Shown here in pieces: positions 6,756 through 12,979 of a stretch of DNA of 12,979 nt. A model generated the notes under the pieces. The model was not told the origin of the DNA. It saw nothing but the letters and a program-made list of their open reading frames with translations, and did no database searches. Positions within the stretch are counted from its first letter, which is position 1. The number at the start of each line of letters is the position of its first letter. The DNA is taken from contig JAJDDU010000047.1 of the NCBI GenBank assembly GCA_029260155.1, positions 1-12,979 on the forward strand, given 5' to 3'. A program made the position numbers and the translations under genes. The DNA is from Phycisphaerae bacterium (lineage in GTDB: Bacteria > Planctomycetota > Phycisphaerae > UBA1845).

Positions 6756-6767
6756 GCCCTTCGGGGC
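6756..6767 (+). terminator. Short GCCC-TTCG-GGGC hairpin after the TM2 gene
   Basis: A four-base GC stem is closed by a cUUCGg tetraloop, one of the most stable RNA loops, 35 bp after the TM2 stop codon. No T-run follows, so termination activity is uncertain. Confidence 0.35.
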
Positions 6768-6855
6768 CTAAGGTACTCTGCCCACATTCTTGGCACACAA
6801 GTAACTGCAAAATAGTAAGTTATGTCGCCCCATGCTGAGAGACCCGGCAGCCGGT

Positions 6856-6886
6856 GAGTTTTGCATGCCACCGCCCGCAAAAACTC
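6856..6886. repeat. Inverted repeat GAGTTTTGC / GCAAAAACTC
   Basis: The arms at 6856-6864 and 6877-6886 pair over nine bases with one extra A in the right arm, around a 12-base loop. It ends 11 bp before a TTGACA box, where an upstream regulator site would lie. It could also be the end structure of the TM2 transcript. Confidence 0.4.
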
Positions 6887-6897
6887 GGGCCGAGGGC

Positions 6898-6903
6898 TTG
6901 ACA
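6898..6903 (+). promoter_or_regulatory. Possible -35 box TTGACA for the acidic-protein gene
   Basis: A perfect -35 hexamer 91 bp before the acidic-protein start. No good -10 hexamer is found at a 16-18 bp spacing, so this is only a candidate. Confidence 0.25.
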
Positions 6904-6994
6904 CAGGTTGTGGTTTTGTCATCTTTCCGCCCGGAAAGGTGCGATACAAACGCCACGGTACACTGGTGGCGGCGTGGTACGAAAGGAGTTGGGT

Positions 6995-7234
6995 ATGGTC
7001 AAGGCCATTCAGCCTTCTTGCATGGTGGAACGTGATGAAGACGCCGACGCGCCGGAATGCGATCTCGGAGTGATTCAGGTCGAACCGACGTGTGCCGCTG
7101 ATCCGGACGACTTCGACTTCGACTACGACGTTATCGAGGACGACGATGAGGACGATGACGCCGAATTCGATGAAGAAGATGACGACGATGATGACGACAT
7201 CGAGTCCGTCGATCTCAGCGATGATGAGGAGTGA
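6995..7234 (+). CDS. Highly acidic small protein, unknown function
   Basis: A 79-residue protein starting at ATG 6995 with AAGGAG six bases upstream; the same frame is open further upstream but without a ribosome site. By my count 39 of 79 residues are Asp or Glu, concentrated after residue 36, and positions 61-68 read EDDDDDDD. The first 35 residues are more ordinary and contain C9, C22 and C33. No signal peptide or membrane segment is visible. Such tails may be disordered and bind basic proteins, cations or ribosomal factors; that is only a general property of acidic tails. The coding frame is supported by the ribosome site and by GAC/GAT/GAG/GAA mixing rather than a pure triplet repeat. 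It converges with the PhoD-like gene, with 28 bp between their ends. Confidence 0.65.
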   Translation: MVKAIQPSCMVERDEDADAPECDLGVIQVEPTCAADPDDFDFDYDVIEDDDEDDDAEFDEEDDDDDDDIESVDLSDDEE

Positions 7235-7257
7235 CGTCCGCCGGTGCGTTACGCCGA

Positions 7258-7275
7258 ACGCGCTAATCAGCGCGT
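7258..7275. terminator. Hairpin at the convergent junction (possible bidirectional terminator)
   Basis: ACGCGCT (7258-7264) pairs perfectly with AGCGCGT (7269-7275) around AATC. It spans the stop codon of the PhoD-like gene and follows the acidic gene by 23 bp. A second small stem, GCGTT/AACGC (7246-7261), overlaps it. Neither strand has a clear T-run. Confidence 0.4.
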
Positions 7276-8318
7276 GGACGTAAGCTGTCCAAAGTTACGC
7301 GGTGTCGCAACATGACATCCCCCCGAGCACCGCGAATCTCGAAGCATATCTCTGGAACGGGCGGATCCCAATCGATGCTGATCAGCCCGAAATTGTCCGA
7401 CCACAGCTTTTCGCCCACGCGGTGCCGATTGGGCTCGTCGTACGCGCGCAGCAGCGCACAGTTCAGACCGCTGGAGGTTAGATCGTAGAGCGGGTAGCCA
7501 ACGCCGGCATCGATGACGGATAGCTCTGCGGCATGACGATCGCCGCTAATGAACACCACGCCTTCAGCCTCGCTCTCGCGGATAAGATCAAACAACCGCG
7601 TCCGCTCGTGCGGCAGATTCATCCATTTTTCCCAACCGTGGTCCTCAGCCACTACCTGAATGCCGGACGCGATGATCCGCAGTCCAGCCGGCTCGCGGAG
7701 GCGCGCAGCCAGCCATCGCCACTGATCATCGCCCAACATGGTGACGCTCATGTCTGCGCCGACGACGTACGGACCGCCGCCGAACTCCGCGCTGTCGCGT
7801 CGCGTCAGCGGTCCTCGGAAATAGCGCGTGTCGAGTAAGATTACTTGCACCCGCCGCTCGGGTGGGCCAAAAGTCTCCGCGTAGTACAGCCCAGACCGCG
7901 TCCTGCGCACCGAATCGGCCGGCTCATCAAACGCGTCCAAGAACACCCGTTGTGCCTGATCGCGCATCACGTGGTCCGCCCCGCCATCGTCCAGCCCGTA
8001 GTCGTGGTCGTCCCAGACAGCAAGGAGCCGGCACGCACCACGCAGCCGGTGATAGCTGGGAACCGCCGCCTGCGTTTCATGAGCCGTCCGCATCGCATCC
8101 GGGTCATCCGATTCGGCATAGATCGCATCGCCGATGAACAGGAACAGCTCGGGGTCCGCCGCCGTTACCGCCTTCCAGATCGGCTGAGGCCTGTCCTGCT
8201 TGACGCACGAACCGAAAGCGATCCTCCGCAGCGGCGGACTCGGCGCGACACACCCGCCCACTACCCCACAAACCGCCAATAGCCACACGCCCGCCCAGAG
8301 CTTGGTACGCAAGTTCAT
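7263..8318 (-). CDS. PhoD-like metallophosphatase lipoprotein
   Basis: A 351-residue protein with an N-terminal hydrophobic stretch (8-22) ending in GG-C23, a lipobox, so it is probably a lipoprotein anchored in the cell envelope. The PhoD metallophosphoesterase motifs follow: FGSCVKQ (35-41), GDAIYAE (63-69), VWDDHDYG (101-108), LLDTRYFRGP (161-170) and ISGDRHAAE (257-265). D64, D104 and H105 and the D260-R-H262 box fit metal and phosphate ligands; the FGSC cysteine is a usual calcium/iron ligand in PhoD. The length is shorter than B. subtilis PhoD (about 580) but normal for the compact PhoD-like subgroup. It would release phosphate or split phosphodiesters outside the cytoplasm. The ribosome site is poor: AAAGGGG lies too far from the ATG and inside a small dyad. 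It is divergent from the TPR-like gene. Confidence 0.85.
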   Translation of the reverse strand: MNLRTKLWAGVWLLAVCGVVGGCVAPSPPLRRIAFGSCVKQDRPQPIWKAVTAADPELFLFIGDAIYAESDDPDAMRTAHETQAAVPSYHRLRGACRLLAVWDDHDYGLDDGGADHVMRDQAQRVFLDAFDEPADSVRRTRSGLYYAETFGPPERRVQVILLDTRYFRGPLTRRDSAEFGGGPYVVGADMSVTMLGDDQWRWLAARLREPAGLRIIASGIQVVAEDHGWEKWMNLPHERTRLFDLIRESEAEGVVFISGDRHAAELSVIDAGVGYPLYDLTSSGLNCALLRAYDEPNRHRVGEKLWSDNFGLISIDWDPPVPEICFEIRGARGDVMLRHRVTLDSLRPRAD

Positions 8319-8325
8319 CGGGTTC

Positions 8326-8336
8326 GGGGTAACCCC
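8326..8336. repeat. 11-bp dyad GGGGT-A-ACCCC just before the PhoD-like start
   Basis: Perfect five-base arms, 8 bp upstream of the PhoD-like ATG. On the mRNA the stem would include part of the only purine-rich stretch (AAAGGGG), so it might limit translation or be an operator. Confidence 0.35.
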
Positions 8337-8368
8337 TTTCTTGCGTTTGTCAACAACTCCCGTCCGAC

Positions 8369-8398
8369 TTGCGTCCGCGGCAGCGTATTCGGTACACT
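8369..8398 (+). promoter_or_regulatory. Candidate sigma-70 promoter of the TPR-like gene
   Basis: TTGCGT (8369-8374) and TACACT (8393-8398) are separated by 18 bp and would start transcription about 27 bp before ATG 8432. The match is moderate. On the opposite strand a perfect TTGACA (8353 to 8348) could serve the PhoD-like gene, but no matching -10 is seen. Confidence 0.35.
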
Positions 8399-8431
8399 CC
8401 TGCCTCTACTGGCCAAAGAAAGCGAGGGTCG

Positions 8432-9238
8432 ATGATGATTGCAAATGCGTTCCTGACATGCGTGTTCCTCTGTACCAACAATGCCGATCCGGCGATGGCG
8501 CACCAGCGACTGGAGAAAATGCTCGCAGACGGCGATACCGCGTGGATCGCGCAGGTGTTCCGCCGCTACCCCGACGGCGTACTCGGCTTCGTCGATCACT
8601 ACCTTGAGGGCGGTCTGAAAATGATTGAAGAGGGTGGCCCCTCAGAAGCCGCCACCCAGTCGTTCCGAACCGGGTTGGAATTCGCCAAGCTCGCCAACGA
8701 AGCCTTCAACGAAGTCATTTTCGTGGACTACGCTGCCGGTTTCGGAAGTTGGAGTCCCGACGAACAAAAACGCTTCCGCCAAGGTCAGGCTGCGTTCGGC
8801 GACGGGCGCAAGGTCAAGAACAATCCCGCCGAGGCGCTCGCGCACTACGAAAAATCTCTCTCCTTCGCCGAGCCGCTCGGCGACCACTGGGGCATGGCCA
8901 TGGCCTACGCGCAGATCGCCGAGTGCCACATGCAAACCGGAGACTTCGCCGCCGCGAAAGCTGCCGGCATGAAGGCGGCTGAACTGAACGGCAGACTGCG
9001 GCTACGCATGTCGCACATCAAGGCCCGACTCATCTGCGGAAAAGCCCACGAAAAACTCGGCAAGCCCTCCGCAGGCAGAGGCCACCTGCGTACCGCCTGG
9101 GAGTCACTACGCGACAGCGACGGCGACGCGCTCCGCGAAGAAGTCCGCGAAGCATATTGCGTCGCCATGGAAGCTGCCGGCAACACCCAGCTCGCTGCCG
9201 AACTCCGCGCCGCCGCGAGACCCGAAAAGAAGGACTGA
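8432..9238 (+). CDS. TPR-like helical repeat protein
   Basis: A 268-residue protein. ATG 8432 and ATG 8435 are both possible, with GAGG four or seven bases upstream. The N-terminus MMIANAFLTCVFLCTNNADPAM is hydrophobic but short, and may be a signal peptide cut after about residue 23. The rest is helical. Residues 131-188 form a recognisable tetratricopeptide pair: NPAEALAHYEKSLSFAEPLG then AMAYAQIAECHMQTGDFAAAKAAGMKAAEL. A further helical pair follows at about 195-225 and again at 235-262. Such repeats usually mediate protein-protein contacts. There is no catalytic motif. It diverges from the PhoD-like gene and converges with the sorting-tail gene, 45 bp apart, with no clear terminator hairpin between. 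Confidence 0.72.
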   Translation: MMIANAFLTCVFLCTNNADPAMAHQRLEKMLADGDTAWIAQVFRRYPDGVLGFVDHYLEGGLKMIEEGGPSEAATQSFRTGLEFAKLANEAFNEVIFVDYAAGFGSWSPDEQKRFRQGQAAFGDGRKVKNNPAEALAHYEKSLSFAEPLGDHWGMAMAYAQIAECHMQTGDFAAAKAAGMKAAELNGRLRLRMSHIKARLICGKAHEKLGKPSAGRGHLRTAWESLRDSDGDALREEVREAYCVAMEAAGNTQLAAELRAAARPEKKD

Positions 9239-9283
9239 CGCTACACCCAACGCCCAAGGAAGCCCCACGACGCAATTCCCGCG

Positions 9284-10975
9284 TTAGATCGGCACGGCAC
9301 GGTGTGACCGCCCACGTAGAAGGACCACGCCACCGCCGACCACGATCATCGTCAAGGCAAGCTTCGTCGCGAGGGACATCGCCGGAACCGGCAGGAACGC
9401 GGTGGCATTTACCCGGATGCCCCACTCGCCATTACGCGCCGGACCGAAGTTGAAATTGCACTCAGCCTCGTCCTGGAACTGGGCTGTGTGCAGGACGACT
9501 GAGAGCGCCGGCACTGCGGTATTGGTCAGCGGATTCGTCGTTGGAGTGCCTCCATTTGTATCGACGCGGAACCGCCCCTTGACCTCACTGTTGATCGCGA
9601 TCGGCGTACCGCCGAAGAAGCGGTAGAGCAAGTGGCCATTGCCGTCAGGGCCGGCGCACAGCTCGGTACTCCACCCCGTCGGGGGCGTCATGGTCGAACA
9701 CGTCTGCGCGCCGTCGCCCGCCTCCACGTCAATAAAGAACTCGCCGACGGCGATCGGCGTTTCTCCCGGAATAGTGGGATTCACGTTCTTCAACGTCCAC
9801 AGAAACTCACCACAGCCGTCGGGGCCGTATTCGACGGTTTGCGTCGTGAGGGATGGCGGAATCGTGAGCGTCGGCTCTGGCCGGAATCCGTAGACTGACT
9901 GAAACGCGATGGCATAGGTCTGCCCGCTCGGAATGTTGGCCTCGGTCTGCATGCCCATGAAGGCCTCGAAATTCGTTTGCGGTGTGATGCCCGGCACGTT
10001 GTACCCGACACCGGGAATGAAGTTCTTCCAGCAATTCGGCACGCCGAAGTTGTCCCAGACCTGCACGTCGGTCCCGACATTGTGCGTCGGGCAATTCCCG
10101 CCCGGAAAATCGGTGTTTCCCGGAGGCGCCGGTAGGTTGTTCTCACCCTTACCGACGTAGTAAACGTAGTTACTCACCCCGCCGTCGGTCGCGGTCGTGA
10201 GAGGGTCCTTCTCCATGTCTTCGCGTGTTCGAATGACCAAGGCGGCCGTGGTCAACTCTCGGTCCTGCGCATAGATCTGCGGCCGACCAAGTTCGGCAAA
10301 ATCGACGCCCGGCAAGTCGTCGCGGGCAGCCGGTGCTCCGACGCCGCCGCCCCAGGGCATGTCCTGATCTGTGTGCCGATTCATGATCAAGTTGATGCCA
10401 GGCCCGTTGTTGGTAATTGCATATTCCTGCTCAAGCTGCGCCCTGGCTTCGCTCGCGGGACCGGGCGTCAGCAAACTGACACTCTGCGTGAGCGCCACAG
10501 TGAAATCAACGCCGCTTCCAGTGCAGCGGAACAAGCTGCTCGTGGACGTCGGCAGATTGGTGGTGGAATTCGCCACCACGACCTGGCAATCAAGAGTCGG
10601 ATCCGGGTACGTCGCCAGGATTCCCGCATGCGTAGAAGCGGCGACACGATGCGTACCATCTCCCACACCGCTGGGGTCCACGAAGAAGTAGATTACATTC
10701 GAAAACGTAGCGAACCGCTCGGGCAACTGGCCTTCCACCGGATCGGGGCTGGGGTCGAAGAAATCCACCCACTCCGGACCGTTCTGAAAGGCGTCACCGT
10801 ACGTACCGAACTCGTCAAGAGTGATGCTAAGATGTCCGTCACCGGCGACGCCATTGTCCAGTGTGACTTCGGCGGCGCCCGATTTCGGAGTAAAGAAGAA
10901 CTGCGAACACATCGCTGCAACAATTGACAAAACTATGGCGGGATCGGCCACTCTTTTTCGCGGGAGACAATTCAT
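9284..10975 (-). CDS. Secreted protein with IPTL/PEP-CTERM-like C-terminal sorting tail
   Basis: A 563-residue protein. The start at 10975 is supported by AGAGGAA eight bases upstream. Residues 1-35 look like a signal peptide: basic RKR (6-8), a hydrophobic core 12-28, and cleavage probably after SGAA (32-35). The long middle is rich in Thr, Gly, Asn and Pro with few Lys, typical of an exported beta-rich protein, and belongs to no family I recognise. Its cysteines (about 130, 151, 295, 315, 388, 426, 440 and 506) could form disulfides. The end has the three-part sorting layout: LPVPAMS (528-534), a hydrophobic helix 535-553, and basic RGRSHR (554-559). In IPTL- and PEP-CTERM proteins this tail is recognised by an exosortase-type enzyme. 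No exosortase gene lies in the window. It stands alone behind a sigma-54-type promoter. Confidence 0.75.
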   Translation of the reverse strand: MNCLPRKRVADPAIVLSIVAAMCSQFFFTPKSGAAEVTLDNGVAGDGHLSITLDEFGTYGDAFQNGPEWVDFFDPSPDPVEGQLPERFATFSNVIYFFVDPSGVGDGTHRVAASTHAGILATYPDPTLDCQVVVANSTTNLPTSTSSLFRCTGSGVDFTVALTQSVSLLTPGPASEARAQLEQEYAITNNGPGINLIMNRHTDQDMPWGGGVGAPAARDDLPGVDFAELGRPQIYAQDRELTTAALVIRTREDMEKDPLTTATDGGVSNYVYYVGKGENNLPAPPGNTDFPGGNCPTHNVGTDVQVWDNFGVPNCWKNFIPGVGYNVPGITPQTNFEAFMGMQTEANIPSGQTYAIAFQSVYGFRPEPTLTIPPSLTTQTVEYGPDGCGEFLWTLKNVNPTIPGETPIAVGEFFIDVEAGDGAQTCSTMTPPTGWSTELCAGPDGNGHLLYRFFGGTPIAINSEVKGRFRVDTNGGTPTTNPLTNTAVPALSVVLHTAQFQDEAECNFNFGPARNGEWGIRVNATAFLPVPAMSLATKLALTMIVVGGGVVLLRGRSHRAVPI

Positions 10976-10985
10976 CAGTACAGTT

Positions 10986-11085
10986 CCTCTTGCTTCTACA
11001 TTCACACGAAACGCACACGCCCCCGTACGCCAAGTCGTAAGTGGGAGCATCTTCATGAACACTGGCTACCCTCGGAAGCAAGAGG
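10986..11085 (-). repeat. 11-bp inverted repeat CCTCTTGCTTC / GAAGCAAGAGG spanning promoter and ribosome site
   Basis: The arms at plus 10986-10996 and 11075-11085 are perfectly complementary and 78 bp apart. On the minus strand the upstream arm reads CCTCTTGCTTC and overlaps the sigma-54 -12 box. The downstream arm reads GAAGCAAGAGG and overlaps the AGAGGAA ribosome site. A transcript that contains both arms could hide its own ribosome site. Confidence 0.65.
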
Positions 11086-11093
11086 TGTGCCAA
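11078..11093 (-). promoter_or_regulatory. Sigma-54 (RpoN) promoter of the sorting-tail gene
   Basis: The minus strand reads TTGGCACACCTCTTGCT: the -24 GG (11091-11090) and -12 GC (11079-11078) are exactly ten bases apart, and nearly all positions match the consensus YTGGCACG-N4-TTGCW. Transcription would start near 11066, giving a leader of about 91 bases. Sigma-54 promoters need an enhancer-binding activator, and RpoN control of PEP-CTERM genes with the PrsK/PrsR system is known in other bacteria. Confidence 0.72.
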
Positions 11094-11307
11094 ACGCCGG
11101 CTTCACGCTGCGGAGTGCCCCGCGCGCGAATTCAACATCCGCGCACGGACAGACATGCGATGTTCGGTCGGGTTTTGTCTGGTCAATTGAGAGAACTGGT
11201 TCGCGCGCTGCACCGCGATGTGCAATCATCGGGCGCCGGTGTGTCTGGATACTGGACAGCCGTGTTCATCGATCGTGCGCGGCGGAAGCGTTGGATCCCG
11301 CCACAGT

Positions 11308-12150
11308 TTACTTCTCGCGATTGTAAACCGCCTGAATCAAGACCAGCTTGAGTTCCTCCATGTTCCGGCGAACGTTGGCGGCGCGCTTCGGAAAGTCAGG
11401 TCCCGAGATGGTCGACAAACCAACACGCGGCGGGGCGCCGGCGGAATGAAGGACATCGCTCTTCATCGCCGAAAACCACTCAATGGCCAGGGCAGTCACG
11501 TCCCGCCGAGCTACTTCGACGAATCCCTTCTCGCACAGCGCGTCACACATCTCATTGACCGTGACGACAAAGCTCAGCGATTCGTCCGTCGCCCAGGGCA
11601 GCGGAAAATGAAGCGCCGCCCTGTTCGGTCCCGCACAAATCTCGTAGATAACCAATCGGCCGTCGGGTTTTAGGATGCGTCGCACTTCCGCAAACATGGC
11701 CGCCTTGTCCTCAACGTTCATGGACATGTGCTGCATCCACGCAACGTCGAACGAGGCGTCGTCCACCGGGATCTTCTGCGCGTCGCCCACGCGGAAAGAA
11801 ACCGACTCGCCGAGTCCCACGCGGGCAGTCAACATATCAGCCGCAAGACAAAACTCTTCCGTTAGATCGACCCCGGTGACGACACATCCGAACTCAGCCG
11901 CGAGCGTCCGCGCAGGTCCGCCGACCCCGCATCCCAAGTCCAGCACGTGCATCCCGGACTCCAAGTGGGCAAGGCCAGCCAGTTCGCGCGTTGCGCCGAC
12001 GCCCCCGATGTGGAATTGGTCCAGCGCTTCAAGATCCTCGCGCGTCAGAGCGTCGACGTCTTTGCCGGCATCTCGCAATGCCGCGAGTATGCTCTCAGAA
12101 ACGTCGCGCCGGCCGTAATGCTCGTTGATGGATTCTTCGTATTGGGACAT
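11308..12150 (-). CDS. Class I SAM-dependent methyltransferase
   Basis: A 280-residue cytosolic enzyme. The start at 12150 has GAGG about seven bases upstream. The SAM-binding core is clear: motif I VLDLGCGVGGPAR (69-81), the acidic VTGVDLTEEF (91-100), GDAQKIPVDDASFDVAW (122-138) with the hydrophobic strand, and LKPDGRLVIYEI (160-171). The N-terminal LTREDLEALDQFHIGG (35-50) and the MQHMSMNVEDK and PLPWATDES segments resemble, from memory, sarcosine/dimethylglycine N-methyltransferases and related UbiE/tocopherol-type enzymes. Substrate is therefore unproven; a small amine such as a glycine-betaine precursor is one possibility. It starts 20 bp after the ComM-like gene, so the two are probably co-transcribed although no functional link is known. 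The 332-bp region behind it carries its likely transcript end. Confidence 0.85.
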   Translation of the reverse strand: MSQYEESINEHYGRRDVSESILAALRDAGKDVDALTREDLEALDQFHIGGVGATRELAGLAHLESGMHVLDLGCGVGGPARTLAAEFGCVVTGVDLTEEFCLAADMLTARVGLGESVSFRVGDAQKIPVDDASFDVAWMQHMSMNVEDKAAMFAEVRRILKPDGRLVIYEICAGPNRAALHFPLPWATDESLSFVVTVNEMCDALCEKGFVEVARRDVTALAIEWFSAMKSDVLHSAGAPPRVGLSTISGPDFPKRAANVRRNMEELKLVLIQAVYNREK

Positions 12151-12170
12151 CGTTGCGCCTCTTTTGGTTC

Positions 12171-12979
12171 TTACAGTTGTCGGTCCAGCCGCCGGTAGTG
12201 GATGGCCTCGCTGAGATGGTCGGGGTGGATAGCGTCCGCATCGGCGAGATCCGCAATGGTGCGGGCGATACGCAGCACCTTGTCGTGGGCCCGCGCGGAG
12301 AGGCCCAACTCGGTCATCGCGTGGCGGAGAAGCACCTCACAAGGCTCATCGAGCTTGCAATGCCCGCGAACGTCGCGGGCGCTCATGCGAGCATTGGTCG
12401 TGGTGCTGCCATCGCCGAAACGCTGTCGCTGCCTGTCACGCGCAGCCTCCACGTCGGCGCGCATGGCCTCGCTGCCCAGGCCTGGTCGCTCGCTGCGTAA
12501 CTCGCGGTAGGCAACCGCGGGCACCTCGACGTGGATGTCGATGCGGTCGATGAGCGGACCGCTGACGCGCGCGAGATAGCGTTCGATCTGCGGTACCGAA
12601 CATTTGCACGGACGTCGCGGGTCCGTGAAATATCCGCACGGACACGGGTTCATGGCTGCCACCAGCATGAACTGCGCGGGAAAACGAACCGTCGCGTTGG
12701 CACGGGCGATGGTAATGTGCCCGTCTTCCATCGGCTGGCGAAGTGTTTCGAGAATCGCACGCGGAAACTCCGGAAACTCATCGAGAAACAGCACGCCGTG
12801 ATGGGCCAGTGAGACCTCGCCCGGATGGGGGTTGCTGCCTCCGCCAACCAACGCGGGCCCGCTCGCGGAGTGGTGCAAGGAGCGCACCGGACGAGTGCCC
12901 ATGAGTGACACTCCAGCAGGGAGTGCTCCGGCGACGGAGTAGATTTGCGTGGTTTCCAGCGACTCAGCCAGGGTGAGCG
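12171..12979 (-). CDS. ComM/YifB-type AAA+ ATPase (Mg-chelatase-like), C-terminal half
   Basis: The last 268 residues are visible; the N-terminus lies past the right edge (full proteins are about 500 residues). The frame is open to the edge, and the first visible residues, LAESLETTQIYSVAG, match the ComM segment that follows the Walker A region. GVLFLDEFPEF is the Walker B motif, SLHHSAS and LVGGGSNPHPGE are characteristic family blocks, and MNPCPCGYF with CKCS is the cysteine-containing insertion of the YifB family. VSGPLIDRIDIHVEVP and the final helices with HLSEAIHYRRLDRQL form the C-terminal lid. In Vibrio cholerae ComM is a hexameric helicase that helps branch migration when incoming DNA is integrated during natural transformation; many non-competent bacteria also keep it. 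It precedes the methyltransferase by 20 bp. Confidence 0.92.
   Translation of the reverse strand, partial: LTLAESLETTQIYSVAGALPAGVSLMGTRPVRSLHHSASGPALVGGGSNPHPGEVSLAHHGVLFLDEFPEFPRAILETLRQPMEDGHITIARANATVRFPAQFMLVAAMNPCPCGYFTDPRRPCKCSVPQIERYLARVSGPLIDRIDIHVEVPAVAYRELRSERPGLGSEAMRADVEAARDRQRQRFGDGSTTTNARMSARDVRGHCKLDEPCEVLLRHAMTELGLSARAHDKVLRIARTIADLADADAIHPDHLSEAIHYRRLDRQL

Larger units (their letters stand above)
6722..6994 (+). other. 273-bp gap between the TM2 and acidic-protein genes with several small dyads
   Basis: No gene is supported here; frames open on either strand lack ribosome sites and recognisable sequence. In order it holds a UUCG-loop hairpin, a TAACT/AGTTA dyad (6802-6822), a CCGGC-A-GCCGG dyad (6844-6854), a longer inverted repeat at 6856-6886 and a consensus TTGACA box. 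It is therefore probably the 3' end of one transcription unit followed by the regulatory region of the next. Confidence 0.45.
10976..11307 (-). other. 332-bp upstream region of the sorting-tail gene
   Basis: No gene is supported here. It follows the methyltransferase stop codon and precedes the sorting-tail gene, both on the minus strand. It carries a near-consensus sigma-54 promoter, an 11-bp inverted repeat linking that promoter to the ribosome site, a weak GGCGG/CCGCC stem (11281-11302) that could end the methyltransferase transcript, and an imperfect TGTC-N9-GACA dyad (11242-11258). The dyad lies about 180 bp upstream of the predicted start point, a distance usual for an enhancer-binding protein. 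Confidence 0.6.

Noticed and set aside
6790..6809. TTGGCACAC resembling a sigma-54 -24 box
   Set aside because: Ten bases after the GG the sequence is AC, not GC, so the fixed -24/-12 spacing is broken.
6081..6949. Two overlapping minus-strand frames of 213 and 218 codons
   Set aside because: They lie opposite the HTH gene end and the TM2 gene, which both have clear domains; the products are Arg- and Cys-rich shadows.
6832..7035. Plus-strand frame of 67 codons before the acidic protein
   Set aside because: No ribosome site, no recognisable sequence, and it overlaps the better supported acidic gene in another frame.
7105..7234. GAT/GAC/GAG-rich stretch considered as a simple triplet repeat
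   Set aside because: The codons are mixed among GAT, GAC, GAA and GAG and interrupted by other residues, which fits selection on an acidic protein rather than repeat slippage.
1..12979. tRNA, rRNA, CRISPR array, insertion sequence or replication origin
   Set aside because: No tRNA-like cloverleaf, evenly spaced repeat array, transposase motif or terminal repeat was seen on reading both strands; a covariance-model search was not possible.

Overview
The window is GC-rich bacterial DNA with tightly packed genes. It most resembles a member of the Planctomycetota (Phycisphaerae-like). The signs are a TM2 protein fused to a C-terminal zinc ribbon, a PhoD-type lipoprotein phosphatase, and a secreted protein ending in an IPTL/PEP-CTERM-like sorting tail with a sigma-54-type promoter. 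The assignment is inferred from gene content; there is no rRNA or marker protein to settle it.

Left part (1-5719, all minus strand, read right to left): a metabolic cluster. The order is a PLP aminotransferase, an isocitrate/homoisocitrate-type dehydrogenase, a single-chain homoaconitase-like hydro-lyase, a small HD-superfamily protein with an altered HD doublet, and an MmgE/PrpD-family protein cut by the left edge. From memory, the hydro-lyase and dehydrogenase resemble fungal Lys4 and Lys12 rather than the usual split bacterial enzymes. With the aminotransferase they would make a chemically coherent homocitrate to 2-aminoadipate route, but a role in the TCA cycle or another 2-oxoacid pathway is not excluded. 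The gaps of 134 and 113 bp hold possible internal regulatory structures.

Middle part (5720-9238): a divergent promoter region with a 14-bp dyad leads into a small helix-turn-helix protein, then the TM2/zinc-ribbon membrane protein and a very acidic 79-residue protein, all on the plus strand. A PhoD-like lipoprotein phosphatase on the minus strand converges on the acidic gene and diverges from a TPR-like protein.

Right part (9284-12979, minus strand): the sorting-tail protein; its 332-bp upstream region, which carries a near-consensus sigma-54 promoter and an 11-bp inverted repeat that overlaps both the promoter -12 box and the ribosome binding site; a SAM-dependent methyltransferase; and the C-terminal half of a ComM/YifB-type AAA+ protein cut by the right edge. 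No tRNA, rRNA, CRISPR array, insertion sequence or origin was recognised.
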